In this document: positions 1 to 9,058 of the stretch, piece by piece | How the letters are laid out: every line of letters starts with the position of its first letter | Position numbering within the stretch: position 1 is the first letter of the stretch | Assembly: GCA_001189495.1 (NCBI GenBank) | Contig: CP012068.1 | Location: 1,302,001-1,366,000, forward strand | Reading direction: 5' to 3' | Source of the DNA: Eubacterium sulci ATCC 35585 | Lineage (GTDB): Bacteria > Bacillota > Clostridia > Peptostreptococcales > Anaerovoracaceae | DNA length: 64,000 bases | Program-made: the position numbers and the translations under genes | The notes under the pieces: model-generated | Told to the model about the DNA's origin: nothing | What the model saw: only the letters and a program-made list of their open reading frames with translations | Databases searched by the model: none

Positions 1-37
1 CGAACCTCATCACTGCATACGCTAAAATGCTAGGCAT
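1..37 (-). CDS. Start of a YlmG/YggT-like membrane protein (partial)
   Basis: Only the first 12 codons lie in the window (MPSILAYAVMRF), running off the left edge. A strong ribosome binding site, GGAGGTAA, overlaps the stop codon of sepF, and the ATG follows five bases later, so a gene certainly seems to start here and to be coupled to sepF. In Firmicutes the gene after sepF is usually ylmG, a small two-helix membrane protein of the division cluster, and the hydrophobic start fits. Twelve residues cannot prove the family; the name rests on position. Confidence 0.5.
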   Translation of the reverse strand, partial: MPSILAYAVMRF

Positions 38-40
38 GCC

Positions 41-565
41 TTACCTCCAAGGGTTCTTGTCGTCCACATCAGCAACATTGCTTATGCTAGGCTGCTGAGC
101 TGAAACTGCAACATTTTCTGGTGCAAAAATAAAGATATTGTTAGCGATCTTCTGTACGTTACCGCTTAGTGCATATGTAGCACCGCTTAGGAAGTCAAAA
201 ATCTTACGAGCAGATTCTGTCTCTAGTTTCTCAAGGTTGATGATAACTGGCTTACGTGCCTTTAGGCAGTCAACTAGCTTGGTGCAATCTTCATATCCCT
301 TTGGCTCAATCAAAATGAGCTTTAATGAACTTGTATTTGTCACTGAAAACCTCTTTTCTGTTCCTCTATATGAGCTGGAACTTGACATTCTTTCACTTGT
401 ATTAATAGATTCAGGTTTCTTAAAAGAAGGCATAATCTTCGTCTCTTTTTCTGTTTCACGGACGATCTTTCTCTTTGCCTCCTCTAGCTCCTGCTCTGTG
501 ACAATTTCATCGTCTTCAATTTCTTCCATGCCTATAACTTTCATCAATGAATCTTTGAATCCCAT
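41..565 (-). CDS. sepF: Cell division protein SepF
   Basis: SepF is a cytoplasmic FtsZ partner that tethers and bundles FtsZ at the division septum. The 174-residue product has the usual build: an N-terminal amphipathic membrane-binding stretch (MGFKDSLMKVIGMEE), a charged low-complexity linker to about residue 78, then the globular SepF domain (LILIEPKGYEDCTKLVDCL, followed by a KPVIINLEKLE strand and a DFLSGATYALSG helix). AAGGAG lies ahead of the ATG. It sits between yggS and a ylmG-like start, the standard Gram-positive division cluster order. Length and domain match the family. Confidence 0.95.
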   Translation of the reverse strand: MGFKDSLMKVIGMEEIEDDEIVTEQELEEAKRKIVRETEKETKIMPSFKKPESINTSERMSSSSSYRGTEKRFSVTNTSSLKLILIEPKGYEDCTKLVDCLKARKPVIINLEKLETESARKIFDFLSGATYALSGNVQKIANNIFIFAPENVAVSAQQPSISNVADVDDKNPWR

Positions 566-614
566 TTGTTTCTCCTTAATTAACTTATCAATTGACTTAG
601 ACTAATTTACTTAT

Positions 615-1319
615 TTATTTTTCCTCTTGGCGATAATTTCTTACGCCAAAGATTGCTGTCCCAACTCTGACCATGTTAGAGCCTTCTTCTATCGCAACCT
701 CAAAGTCACCGCTCATACCCATGGATAAAAATTCGAAATCAACTGCTTCTCTCTCATCACCCTTATATCTATCAAAGATTTCCTTAACCTCTGCGAAATA
801 AGGTCTGCAATCGTTTACATCCTCCTCAAAAGGAGCAATGCACATGAGTCCCTTAATCCTTACGGACTTACACTCGTTTACTATATCATCTATCAAAGAA
901 TCTACCTCTGTTGATTTGATACCGAACTTAGATTCCTCTTCAGCTGAATTAACCTGTATCAGAATATCCATCGTTCTTCCGATAGCTGAAGAGCGCTTAT
1001 CTATCTCCTTAGCTAGCTTGAGTGAATCAACGGAGTGAATCATAACGACCTTATCGACAATGTACTTTACCTTGTTAGTCTGAAGATGTCCTATTAAATG
1101 CCATCTCGCCTCACCGACAGCCTCGTACTTGTTGAGTATCTCCTGAACCTTGTTCTCAGCTATGTCAGTTATACCGGCATCGAGTGCCTCGTTTATTTCA
1201 GCAGGTGTATGAAGCTTAGTAACAGCGATGAGCTGAACCTCATCCTTGCTTCTGCCTACTCTTTTGCATGCATTCTCAATCTGTGCTTCTATTTCTAAAA
1301 TATTATCCTTAATTGACAT
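615..1319 (-). CDS. yggS: YggS/PROSC-family PLP homeostasis protein
   Basis: A pyridoxal-phosphate-binding, alanine-racemase-fold protein without known catalysis, involved in PLP and amino-acid homeostasis (YlmE in Bacillus). The 234-residue length is normal. Family motifs are visible: VQLIAVTKLHT near residue 30 with the PLP-binding lysine, WHLIGHLQTNK, the FLSMGMSGDFEVAIEEGS phosphate-binding loop and the end motif VRVGTAIFG. GGGAAGTGATTCG precedes the ATG. It lies 13 bases after the HlyD-like gene and 49 bases before sepF, in the same transcription direction, as in many Firmicutes division clusters. Confidence 0.95.
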   Translation of the reverse strand: MSIKDNILEIEAQIENACKRVGRSKDEVQLIAVTKLHTPAEINEALDAGITDIAENKVQEILNKYEAVGEARWHLIGHLQTNKVKYIVDKVVMIHSVDSLKLAKEIDKRSSAIGRTMDILIQVNSAEEESKFGIKSTEVDSLIDDIVNECKSVRIKGLMCIAPFEEDVNDCRPYFAEVKEIFDRYKGDEREAVDFEFLSMGMSGDFEVAIEEGSNMVRVGTAIFGVRNYRQEEK

Positions 1320-1332
1320 CGAATCACTTCCC

Positions 1333-2334
1333 TTATGGACGCTTGATTACATCGGAAAATGGGTCAAGAGTCCTCACCTTATTCTGGTCCTTGTCAGTAT
1401 AATATGAATCGGAAACTACAACCTTATCGCCATCTTCTCCAATTACATTAACTGGCACAAATTTTTGTTTACCTTTTTTGTCTTTTACATAAACACCGGT
1501 CTTCCCATCGAGCTTGGTAATGCTGCTCTTCTCGAGTATAAGACCTCTAGCATTAAATGTCGTCAATCGTATAGGTACACTTCTCATTGAACCTATACCA
1601 TCAAAGTATCTGTTCGACTCAAGGAGAAGCTTAGTTTTACCACCTGACTTACTTACCTCAACGACCTTCATCTGGATTAGATCTGAGTCTTTCTGTGCAA
1701 TATCCCTATCCTTCTCAGGATTAAACATCACATCTATAGTAGCACCCTTCTCGTACTTCTTAGCTGAGCCATTTCTCACAAATGCCACAATGTACCATTT
1801 GGTTCCATCTACTATCTTAAACAAAGGATATCCCTTATGCGCCGTGCTCTCTGGAAGCTTGATAGCCTCAATCTTATCTAGTGAGGAAAAAAATTTCTCA
1901 TCAGCTGACTTTGCATATTTCAAAGTGAGCTTGCTCTCCATACCGTCCACATAGTAAGAAACAAGCCCTCCTTCTGTCACCTTGTAATCAGCAACGCTTA
2001 TCATCTTGCCCTTGAGCTTATTCTTAACTTTGGTAAACTCATCTGATTCCTCAGGTTCCTTACCATCGCTCACCTCAACAGCAGCAGTACCCTTTCGGAT
2101 AAGCTCTCCCTCCTTAGAAAGACGGTTTAGCTTACCATTAGCTGTGGCCTCATAAACAGATTCATTACGAACCATGTATCCAGTGGTGTCATCGTATATT
2201 GATAGTTCACCGTACTCAGCTACATAGCTCACCTTCATCAGATTGCCTACACCTGGTACTACATAGATGATAATCATCAGCAGAATGCACAAAATAGCGA
2301 ATATGAAAATTCCCTTATTTTTCAATCTAACCAT
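1333..2334 (-). CDS. HlyD-like membrane-anchored adaptor protein
   Basis: The 333-residue protein begins with a short basic stretch and one hydrophobic segment (about residues 8-27, FIFAILCILLMIIIYVVPGV) and is otherwise beta-rich and predicted extracellular. The region VEVSKSGGKTKLLLESNRYF and the later TGVYVKDKKGKQKFVPV/GEDGDKVVV strands resemble the beta-barrel and membrane-proximal domains of HlyD/RND-type adaptors. No partner ABC or RND gene is adjacent. Clostridial division clusters often carry such a protein here, so a role at the envelope or septum is an inference. It sits 14 bases after trmD and 13 bases before yggS. Confidence 0.65.
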   Translation of the reverse strand: MVRLKNKGIFIFAILCILLMIIIYVVPGVGNLMKVSYVAEYGELSIYDDTTGYMVRNESVYEATANGKLNRLSKEGELIRKGTAAVEVSDGKEPEESDEFTKVKNKLKGKMISVADYKVTEGGLVSYYVDGMESKLTLKYAKSADEKFFSSLDKIEAIKLPESTAHKGYPLFKIVDGTKWYIVAFVRNGSAKKYEKGATIDVMFNPEKDRDIAQKDSDLIQMKVVEVSKSGGKTKLLLESNRYFDGIGSMRSVPIRLTTFNARGLILEKSSITKLDGKTGVYVKDKKGKQKFVPVNVIGEDGDKVVVSDSYYTDKDQNKVRTLDPFSDVIKRP

Positions 2335-2348
2335 ACGTATATATTACA

Positions 2349-3080
2349 TCATTTCAGAAATTTTTCCAATACTTTGAGCTCATCTTTTGACAATTCACCA
2401 CGATTGTTCACATATTGTTCAAAAATCTCTGGTCTACGTGCTTTTGTAAGGGCTAGAGACTGCTCAAACTTCCATAAAGCGATGAGTTTATGGTTACCCG
2501 AAACTAAAACCTCAGGCACATCCATTCCTCTATACGAACGAGGCTGGGTGTACTGCGGATATTCCAAAAGCCCTGAGTATATCGATTCATCAAAAGCAGA
2601 TGCCTCCTTAGGAAGTACATCTGGCACCATTCTTGAAACCGTGTCTATCAAAACCATAGCAGCAAGCTCTCCGCCAGTTAAAATATAGTCTCCTATCGAC
2701 ACCTCCTGCATATCCCAAGCATCGATTATTCGCTGGTCTATACCTTCATAGTGACCACAGAAAACAGTGATTTCCTTCTCGCTAGCAAATTCCTCAGAAA
2801 GCTTCATATCTAGAATTTTGCCACGAGGCGACATATAGATATTTCTAGTGTTTGCTGCACCTACGCTTTCAAGCGCACGAAAAGCTGGGTCAGCCATCAA
2901 AACCATGCCGTGCCCACCTCCAAAAGGATAGTCGTCAGCCTTGCTGTGCTTATCTTGACTGAAATCCCTTATATTCACAATATTAAACTCTAGGATGCCC
3001 TTATCAGCTGCACGTCCAAGCATACTGCTTGTGAGCGGAGCAAACATCTCTGGAAAAAGAGTCAAAATATTAATCTTCAT
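2349..3080 (-). CDS. trmD: tRNA (guanine-37-N1)-methyltransferase TrmD
   Basis: Transfers a methyl group from S-adenosylmethionine to G37 of tRNAs, preventing frameshifting. The 243-residue product has the SPOUT trefoil-knot signatures: ILTLFPEMF at the start, YPFGGGHGMVLMADP, CGHYEGIDQRI and SIGDYILTGGELAAMVLID, followed by SGLLEYPQYTQPRSYRGM, the tRNA-binding loop. The ATG shares a base with the rimM stop codon (TAATG), implying translational coupling. The next gene is not rplS (L19), which usually follows trmD, but a HlyD-like protein. Confidence 0.97.
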   Translation of the reverse strand: MKINILTLFPEMFAPLTSSMLGRAADKGILEFNIVNIRDFSQDKHSKADDYPFGGGHGMVLMADPAFRALESVGAANTRNIYMSPRGKILDMKLSEEFASEKEITVFCGHYEGIDQRIIDAWDMQEVSIGDYILTGGELAAMVLIDTVSRMVPDVLPKEASAFDESIYSGLLEYPQYTQPRSYRGMDVPEVLVSGNHKLIALWKFEQSLALTKARRPEIFEQYVNNRGELSKDELKVLEKFLK

Positions 3081-3583
3081 TATCTCATTCCCTCTATGAA
3101 ATTTATGTAAATTCTTCCTGCCACAACATCTATATCTTTAATGAATTCCTTAACAGCAGGAACAAGAATCTCAGAACCATCTTCAGTTTTTATCAAATAG
3201 ATATCTTGAGCTGTATTCTGAATTACATCATCAAGCACGCCGACAAGCGAGTTATCTTTTGCATCAAAAACTTCAAGACCAATCAAATCCTTGATATAGT
3301 ATTCACCCTCATCTAGATCTGCTAGCATGCTCTCGTCAATATAACAAAGCTTATCCTTTAGTAGTTCAGCATCATTGCGCGTATCAACACCATTTAGCTT
3401 AAGCGCTGCTGTGTTCCCCTTAGGCGACCTGACTTTTTCGACATCATACTTTGTCTTATTCTTTCCGATATAAATATACTCAAGTTCTGCAAGCTTCATT
3501 GGATCATCGGAAAAGCTATAAAACTTCACCTCACCTTTGATTCCGACGGCAGTAACTATCTTGCCGATTTCAATTTCTTTCAT
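3080..3583 (-). CDS. rimM: Ribosome maturation factor RimM
   Basis: RimM assists assembly of the 30S head around ribosomal protein S19. The 167-residue product shows the N-terminal RimM beta-barrel (GKIVTAVGIKGEVKFYSFSDDP, a classic start) and a C-terminal PRC-barrel domain beginning near residue 95 (EYYIKDLIGLEVFD) and ending with IDVVAGRIYINFIEGM. It lies between khpA and trmD and overlaps the trmD start by one base, the usual arrangement. Confidence 0.96.
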   Translation of the reverse strand: MKEIEIGKIVTAVGIKGEVKFYSFSDDPMKLAELEYIYIGKNKTKYDVEKVRSPKGNTAALKLNGVDTRNDAELLKDKLCYIDESMLADLDEGEYYIKDLIGLEVFDAKDNSLVGVLDDVIQNTAQDIYLIKTEDGSEILVPAVKEFIKDIDVVAGRIYINFIEGMR

Positions 3584-3664
3584 ATTTCTCCTAAAAATTT
3601 AAGCACATGAAAGCAGGCGTTTAGCGGACCTAGATCATATGCTCAAAATAAAGTTCTTATTAAG

Positions 3665-3949
3665 TTATAGGGTTTCGCCTTGTTCTTCCGTTACTGTCTC
3701 AGCAACTTCGCCCTGCGGCTCTGAAACGATATCAACCGTAACCTTAGTGTTGCTTTTAATAGCGGCAGCTTTGACCACCGTGCGAAGAGCTCTGGCAATT
3801 CTTCCCTGTTTACCAATCACCTTGCCCATGTCATCCTTTGACACCTGCAGGGTTATCAGCATGCCCGTATCACCTGTCGATTCGCTAACCTGCACGTCCT
3901 GAGGCTTGTCGACTAGTGCCTTGGCAATCATTTCTACCAGATTAGTCAT
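3665..3949 (-). CDS. khpA: KH-domain RNA-binding protein KhpA (YlqC)
   Basis: A small (94-residue) RNA-binding protein that in other Gram-positives pairs with KhpB/Jag and influences cell elongation and division. It has one KH domain whose GXXG loop is visible as GKVIGKQGRIARALRTVVKA (about residues 43-62). It sits 15 bases downstream of rpsP and ahead of rimM, its normal place. The C-terminal tail rich in Glu and Thr is somewhat longer than in short homologues. Confidence 0.93.
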   Translation of the reverse strand: MTNLVEMIAKALVDKPQDVQVSESTGDTGMLITLQVSKDDMGKVIGKQGRIARALRTVVKAAAIKSNTKVTVDIVSEPQGEVAETVTEEQGETL

Positions 3950-3964
3950 TTTAGCACCGCTTTC

Positions 3965-4207
3965 TTATTCGATGACACCGGACTTCTTAAGTAGCATTCT
4001 TACTGTATCTGTTGGCTGCGCACCATTTCCTAGCCACTTGTTTGCCTTCTCAGCATCAATCTTGATTACTGCTGGTTCCTTTAGTGGATCATAGTATCCG
4101 ATTTCCTCGATAAATCTTCCGTTTCTTGCATTACGTGAATCTGCAACTACTACTCTGTAGAAAGGCTTCTTGTGAGCACCTAATCTCTTCAATCTAATCT
4201 TTACCAT
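3965..4207 (-). CDS. rpsP: 30S ribosomal protein S16
   Basis: Structural protein of the small ribosomal subunit, 80 residues, the usual size. It begins [20 protein letters not shown], the highly conserved S16 start, and contains [12 protein letters not shown] and [25 protein letters not shown] precedes the ATG. About 116 bases separate it from ffh upstream; that spacer shows no clear terminator, so read-through from ffh is likely. Confidence 0.98.
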   Translation of the reverse strand: MVKIRLKRLGAHKKPFYRVVVADSRNARNGRFIEEIGYYDPLKEPAVIKIDAEKANKWLGNGAQPTDTVRMLLKKSGVIE

Positions 4208-4323
4208 AACTATTTCCTCCTTATTTGAATCTCTTTATTTACCTTATATTTTTCCGGATTTCCGGCTATTGGTCTGTTTATCGTGGTCTATCAAAAGTAT
4301 CTAGCCCTGATATAGCAAGCCTT

Positions 4324-5667
4324 TTAGAAAAGACCCTTAAAGAGCTTGCCGCCCTTCTTCATAGCATTCGGATTCGCAAATTGCTTCATCAGCTTCTTGG
4401 ATTCCTCATACTTGCTAATCACCTTGTTTACACTGTTTACGGTTTGTCCAGATCCAGCTGCAATTCTCTTGCGTCTTGAAGCATTTAGCAATCCTGGATT
4501 CTTACGCTCAGCCACAGTCATGGAGCGGATTATAGCCTCCATGGTTCTGAATTCCTTCTCACCCTTGGCTATATCGGCCTCACTAATCTTCCCGCCACCC
4601 ATTCCTGGGAGCATATCCATAATCTTAGCAAGTCCCCCCATCTTGCGAACCTGTCCCATCTGCTCGAGGAAGTCCTCAAGTGTAAACTGGTTCTTACGAA
4701 TCTTACGCTCTAGCTTTTCGGCTTGTTCCTCATCGTAGGCCTGCTCAGCTCTCTCAATAAGTGAGAGCATATCTCCCATGCCTAGGATTCTGCTTGCTAG
4801 ACGGTCTGGATGGAAGGGCTCAAGCGCATCTGACTTTTCTCCAGTTCCAAGGAACTTGATAGGCTTACCAGTTACCTTCTTAGCTGAAAGCGCCGCACCA
4901 CCTCTTGAGTCACCGTCCATCTTGGTCATGATGATTCCATCGATTCCAAGCTTTTGGTTAAATCCATCAGCAGCGTTTACCGCATCCTGTCCTGTAAGAG
5001 CATCGACTACGAGAAGTATCTCATGAGGTCTTACCGCAGACTTCATGCTTGCAAGTTCCTCCATCAGATTCTCATCTATCTGAAGTCGTCCTGCTGTATC
5101 TATAATCAAAACATCAAAGCCCTTACGCTCTGCATCTTCCTTTGCTGCCAAAGCAATCTGCACAGGATCTTTGCTCTCTCTCATCGTGAAAACCGGTGTG
5201 TTAACCGACTTGCCGACAACCTCGAGCTGGTCAATAGCTGCAGGCCTGTAAATATCACAGGCTACTAGCATAGGCTTCTTACCGCTTTGCTTTAGGAATG
5301 AAGCTAGCTTACCGCAGGTAGTAGTCTTACCTGTACCCTGTAGACCTACCATCATCAAAACGGTAAATCCTGAAGGCGAATATGTCAGCTTACTTCCGGA
5401 TCCGCCCATCAAATCGATGAGCTCGCTATTTACTATCTTTATAATCTGCTGCGCAGGTGTGAGACTCTGGAGTACCTCTGCTCCCAAGCACTTCTCCTTG
5501 ACTATCGCAACAAATTCCTTAACTACCTTGAAGTTTACATCGGCTTCTAGTAAGGCCAGCTTGACCTCTCTCATTGCCGCATTGATATCAGACTCTGTGA
5601 TAACGCCCTTGCCCTTTAATTTGGAAAAGGCATTTTGTAGTTTATCTGAAAGGCTCTCAAATGCCAT
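4324..5667 (-). CDS. ffh: Signal recognition particle protein Ffh
   Basis: The SRP GTPase that binds signal sequences and 4.5S RNA and delivers nascent membrane proteins to FtsY. The 447-residue protein has the N domain, then the G domain with P-loop GLQGTGKTT (residues 108-116), DIYRPAAIDQL, DTAGR and TKMDGDSRGGAALS, and a Met-rich M domain with MDMLPGMGG and the RNA-binding RRKRIAAGSG helix. The start has GGAGG at good spacing. It lies 16 bases after ylxM, its usual partner. Confidence 0.98.
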   Translation of the reverse strand: MAFESLSDKLQNAFSKLKGKGVITESDINAAMREVKLALLEADVNFKVVKEFVAIVKEKCLGAEVLQSLTPAQQIIKIVNSELIDLMGGSGSKLTYSPSGFTVLMMVGLQGTGKTTTCGKLASFLKQSGKKPMLVACDIYRPAAIDQLEVVGKSVNTPVFTMRESKDPVQIALAAKEDAERKGFDVLIIDTAGRLQIDENLMEELASMKSAVRPHEILLVVDALTGQDAVNAADGFNQKLGIDGIIMTKMDGDSRGGAALSAKKVTGKPIKFLGTGEKSDALEPFHPDRLASRILGMGDMLSLIERAEQAYDEEQAEKLERKIRKNQFTLEDFLEQMGQVRKMGGLAKIMDMLPGMGGGKISEADIAKGEKEFRTMEAIIRSMTVAERKNPGLLNASRRKRIAAGSGQTVNSVNKVISKYEESKKLMKQFANPNAMKKGGKLFKGLF

Positions 5668-5683
5668 AATTATCCTCCATTAA

Positions 5684-6055
5684 CTAATCAAGTTCATCTA
5701 TCAGTTCTGCCGCTTTTGCTAAACATCTATCAAGCTCATCCTTGCTCTTACGCTCTACCATATCCTTCGCTAATAAATCTCTAGCTTCAGATATGTAAGT
5801 TCTGAGCTCATCTGCTAGTTTCTCCTTTCGAAGGAAATCAGCTAGTATTCCTAGCTTATCCTCATAGGAGCAAAGCAGCCTCTCAGCACTCCTCAGTGAG
5901 TCATGCACAGCAGCCCTTGAAACCTCAAGCTCCTCTGCAATCTCAGAAAGCGACATATCGTCCTCGTGATACATCTCCATCACGCGTTTCTTCTTGTCTG
6001 TAAGCAAGCCTCCATATATATCGAAGAGCATACTTGTCTTTGCAAAATCTTCCAT
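5684..6055 (-). CDS. ylxM: YlxM-family helix-turn-helix protein
   Basis: A 123-residue DNA-binding-type protein conserved directly upstream of ffh, where it is thought to modulate SRP function or expression. The sigma-70 region-4-like helix-turn-helix is visible (KKRVMEMYHEDDMSLSEIAE then VSRAAVHDSLRSAERLL, residues 23-60). The C-terminal half is a charged helical tail. GAGGAAG precedes the ATG. A terminator lies upstream (6111-6148), so ylxM probably begins the translation/secretion operon. Confidence 0.92.
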   Translation of the reverse strand: MEDFAKTSMLFDIYGGLLTDKKKRVMEMYHEDDMSLSEIAEELEVSRAAVHDSLRSAERLLCSYEDKLGILADFLRKEKLADELRTYISEARDLLAKDMVERKSKDELDRCLAKAAELIDELD

Positions 6056-6110
6056 TTATTCTTCCTCTGCCGTCAAGTATTTTAGCTTAACATAGATAAT
6101 ATATCACAAG

Positions 6111-6148
6111 AAAAAAATGGTGTCAAGCAAATTAACTTAACACCATTT
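6111..6148 (-). terminator. Rho-independent terminator after sppA
   Basis: On the minus strand a near-perfect 13-base stem (AAATGGTGTTAAG paired with CTTGACACCATTT, one wobble) with a seven-base loop is followed by a run of T. It lies just past the sppA stop codon and separates it from ylxM. Confidence 0.85.
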
Positions 6149-6173
6149 GAATTTCTTTCGACTTTATTTGATA

Positions 6174-7343
6174 TTACTGCTTTTGAACTGGAGCGATGTA
6201 CTGGATGCTAGCTTTGTTACTGCTCTCTAGTATATTGAGTAGCTTATCTAGGCTACCTTCCTTCTTCTCTGAGCTAAATCCAAAGAGGTCTCTAAAGCTT
6301 GTCTTCTGCTCATATACTATGTTCTCAAAGTCCACTGCATCTAGTCCGCAGTCATTTCTCATTGCTTCTATCGCATCATCAAGCGATCCAATCTTATCGA
6401 TAAGACCGTTCTCCAGAGCCTGATTAGCTGAATAGATTCTGCCATCACCAAGAGTTCTAACAGTCGCCTCATCCATCTTACGACCGTCCATAACAGCCTT
6501 TACAAACCTGTTATATGAATCGTCAACTAGGCTCTGCATGATGCTTCTCTGCTCGTCAGTCATATCCTTATAGTTTGCTCCGATATCCTTATTTGCACCA
6601 GACTTGAAACTGTATGGCTGGATGCCAAACTTCTCATATAGCCCTGAAAGGTTATACATAGGTCCTACGATAACACCAATTGAGCCCGTCCAGCATTCCT
6701 GATTAGCATAGATCTTATCACCAGCCATAGCTGCATAGTACCCACCTGATGTAGCCTGTGATCCGAAGTAAACATAGATTTTATTTCCAGTCACCTTCTT
6801 GTAGTCAAGCAAAGCATTGTAGAGCTCAGCAGTCGCATATGCACTTCCACCTGGTGTATTTACACTGAGAAGAATACCTTTGTTTTTGCTATCCTTCTTC
6901 ATTTGGTTGATTCTATCTAAGATCCAGTCCTGACTGTAGCCATCCCTACTATCTCCATCAGTTATAGTTCCGGAAAGAGATAAAACTCCAACATAGTCAT
7001 GACCAAATTCATACTGTATTTTTTTATCATCAATCCCAGAAAATATTCCTGATACAAAGGCATTACAGCCTACACCGGCTATAAATATAAACCCTATTAC
7101 TACAAGAGCAATGATTAAACCAACCTTAAGTCCGCTATTTCTTCTAACTGGCTGAGGAGCCATGTTGAAACCTTGTCCTGAACCATAGTACTCGTACCTT
7201 CTCTGCTGATACTGCTGATTCTGGCCGTTTTGCTGCTGCACAGACCAAGGAACAAATCCACCATTTGACTGCCTTTGCTGGTTACTATCATTATCGGAAT
7301 TTCTATTATTATATTTATCAAATTCTCTATCGTCTCTATCCAT
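6174..7343 (-). CDS. sppA: Signal peptide peptidase SppA (S49 family)
   Basis: Membrane-bound serine protease that degrades released signal peptides. The start at 7343 is chosen because AAAGGAGG lies just before it, giving 389 residues. The first 70 residues are rich in Gln, Asn, Asp and Arg; one transmembrane segment follows (KVGLIIALVVIGFIFIAGVG), then a single S49 domain. The catalytic serine is in SQATSGGYYAAMAG and the general-base lysine in SFKSGANKDIG. This is the short Gram-positive form with one peptidase domain. The low-complexity cytoplasmic head is longer than usual. Terminators lie on both sides, so it is probably monocistronic. Confidence 0.95.
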   Translation of the reverse strand: MDRDDREFDKYNNRNSDNDSNQQRQSNGGFVPWSVQQQNGQNQQYQQRRYEYYGSGQGFNMAPQPVRRNSGLKVGLIIALVVIGFIFIAGVGCNAFVSGIFSGIDDKKIQYEFGHDYVGVLSLSGTITDGDSRDGYSQDWILDRINQMKKDSKNKGILLSVNTPGGSAYATAELYNALLDYKKVTGNKIYVYFGSQATSGGYYAAMAGDKIYANQECWTGSIGVIVGPMYNLSGLYEKFGIQPYSFKSGANKDIGANYKDMTDEQRSIMQSLVDDSYNRFVKAVMDGRKMDEATVRTLGDGRIYSANQALENGLIDKIGSLDDAIEAMRNDCGLDAVDFENIVYEQKTSFRDLFGFSSEKKEGSLDKLLNILESSNKASIQYIAPVQKQ

Positions 7344-7477
7344 TTTGCCTCCTTTATCCATCTAGTATAAATATACCTATTCGTTTGCCATCAAAGCTAG
7401 CTATTAGACTACTGCGCTAGCGCACAAAGACTTGTCTTATTATAAAACATATTCTAGTACATTTCTATATCAAAAGG

Positions 7478-7512
7478 AAAAAGCCACTAGTCTCCCAAGA
7501 AACCAGTGGCCT
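7478..7512 (-). terminator. Terminator downstream of the Cna-B surface protein
   Basis: Minus strand: a GCCACT...AGTGGC stem with a loop of roughly a dozen bases is followed by TTTTT. It lies about 50 bases past the stop codon of the surface protein and before sppA. Confidence 0.75.
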
Positions 7513-7558
7513 TAAATTTGTATGATATTTTCCTAAAGCAGTAACCCGCGAGGGTCAA

Positions 7559-9058
7559 CTATTTTGTATCAGCTAATCCGCTTCTCTTTCTGTATTCGAT
7601 AAAAACGATAAGAAGCATGCTTGCAGCTAGTAAAACTATGTACCTCATAGCATTGCTATCATCAAAGGTGTTAGGTATCGAATTACTCTTCGTGTTTATA
7701 TGCTCCCTTGTCTGTATACTTGATTGTGCGCTTATAGAGGTTTGGCTTGCAGGTGCACTCTGAGATACTGCAATCTCTGGAATTCTATATACATTTGTAA
7801 ACGTAAGGGAATCTGCTTCTGTACCGTCCTCCCTTACAATTTTCCTAAATGCCACGAGCTGACCATTATTATCATGGACATCAAATATGACCGTATACCT
7901 TGTAGGATCGTATTTATAGTTGCTTTCTCCACCATTAATCTCTGTAACATAGTATTTGTAGATTCCTCTATCGTAAAGCCAAAACTCACCAAAGTCAGCT
8001 TCACCATTACCATTTATCTCTACTGTTGCTATTCTTTCTTCCGTTCCGTCTGGTCCGTATGGCATCGGAGTGTCATCATTCTCTGCTTCAAGACGGAAAC
8101 TAAAGTTCGAGTTTGACAATGGATTTCCATCAACGATTTTCTTGATTGATATATTTCCTTCAGCAGCATATGCAAAGTAGTGGCTGATTATCTTAAATTT
8201 ATAATCATCATCTTCTACATATTCAAAGTTATAATTGTTTAATGGATGTCTATTTACCCTATACTTAAGCAGCTTTCCATTTAAGTACTTTGGCAATCCA
8301 TCTATAACATGAATCCATGAATCTGAAGCTTTTATTGTAAAATAGCCCCTATGATATTCACGGTCAACGTCGGTACTAGAATATAGATGAAAGTCTACCT
8401 CTTCAGGTCGAATATGACTTTCTTCATTCTCATCAGCCCAGGTCTCCTCAATTCTAAGACTTATTGTCTCAGGGATGTGTTTGAACTTAACCTCAGTATT
8501 ATCTACAGTTATTGCATCATAGCCTTGAGCAGGCTCCGCTTTAACTGTATATATGTAGCCTACTCCATTGTCATCGTAGGCCTCCAAATTATTAAATACA
8601 TATTCCCAGCCGTTTGCATTTGAACCCTTAGATGTTTTGCCAGTGTCTACTCCATTGCGATATAAACGTACTGTCACTTCACTTGGTCTAATTCCATCTT
8701 GATTATTTGCATCGTCCCAATAAACACGGCCATTTACATATGTATCACTAATGCCGTAACTAGTAGCAACTGATGTACTTACTGCTCGCCTTGTTCTAGC
8801 TCTCGCTTGAGCTGATTCGTGACTTGCTAATACCGTTTTATCTAGTTCCTCTGAATGATTGCTTGCAATATCTAAGTAAACTTTGCTTCCTTGAGGTTTA
8901 GATTCCTCTTGTATATTATCAGCATTGTCTTTATTTACTTCCTGAGCAACTTGCTCACTTTGGTTCTCCGTGCTATCAGTAGCCCATGCCCAGGTCAAGT
9001 TAAAGCAGCTTAACATAATTATTACAAGCAAAATACTTCCTAGTCGTTTCTTAATCAT
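7559..9058 (-). CDS. Secreted Cna-B/pilin-like surface protein
   Basis: A 499-residue predicted cell-surface protein of unknown ligand. It has a signal peptide (residues 1-26), an acidic disordered stretch, a Cna-B-type domain at about 107-196 (VNGRVYWDDANNQDGIRPSE is typical), a second Cna-B-like domain at about 200-298 (ETWADENEESHIRPEEVDFH), and a pilin-type isopeptide domain at about 301-425 (GNISIKKIVDG ... SLTFTNVY). A Ser/Gln-rich spacer leads to a membrane anchor and a basic tail (EYRKRSG). The sorting-like motif before the anchor reads IPNTFDD, so the expected Gly of IPNTG is Phe. Adhesin or pilus subunit is the likely role; no sortase is in the window. Confidence 0.85.
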   Translation of the reverse strand: MIKKRLGSILLVIIMLSCFNLTWAWATDSTENQSEQVAQEVNKDNADNIQEESKPQGSKVYLDIASNHSEELDKTVLASHESAQARARTRRAVSTSVATSYGISDTYVNGRVYWDDANNQDGIRPSEVTVRLYRNGVDTGKTSKGSNANGWEYVFNNLEAYDDNGVGYIYTVKAEPAQGYDAITVDNTEVKFKHIPETISLRIEETWADENEESHIRPEEVDFHLYSSTDVDREYHRGYFTIKASDSWIHVIDGLPKYLNGKLLKYRVNRHPLNNYNFEYVEDDDYKFKIISHYFAYAAEGNISIKKIVDGNPLSNSNFSFRLEAENDDTPMPYGPDGTEERIATVEINGNGEADFGEFWLYDRGIYKYYVTEINGGESNYKYDPTRYTVIFDVHDNNGQLVAFRKIVREDGTEADSLTFTNVYRIPEIAVSQSAPASQTSISAQSSIQTREHINTKSNSIPNTFDDSNAMRYIVLLAASMLLIVFIEYRKRSGLADTK

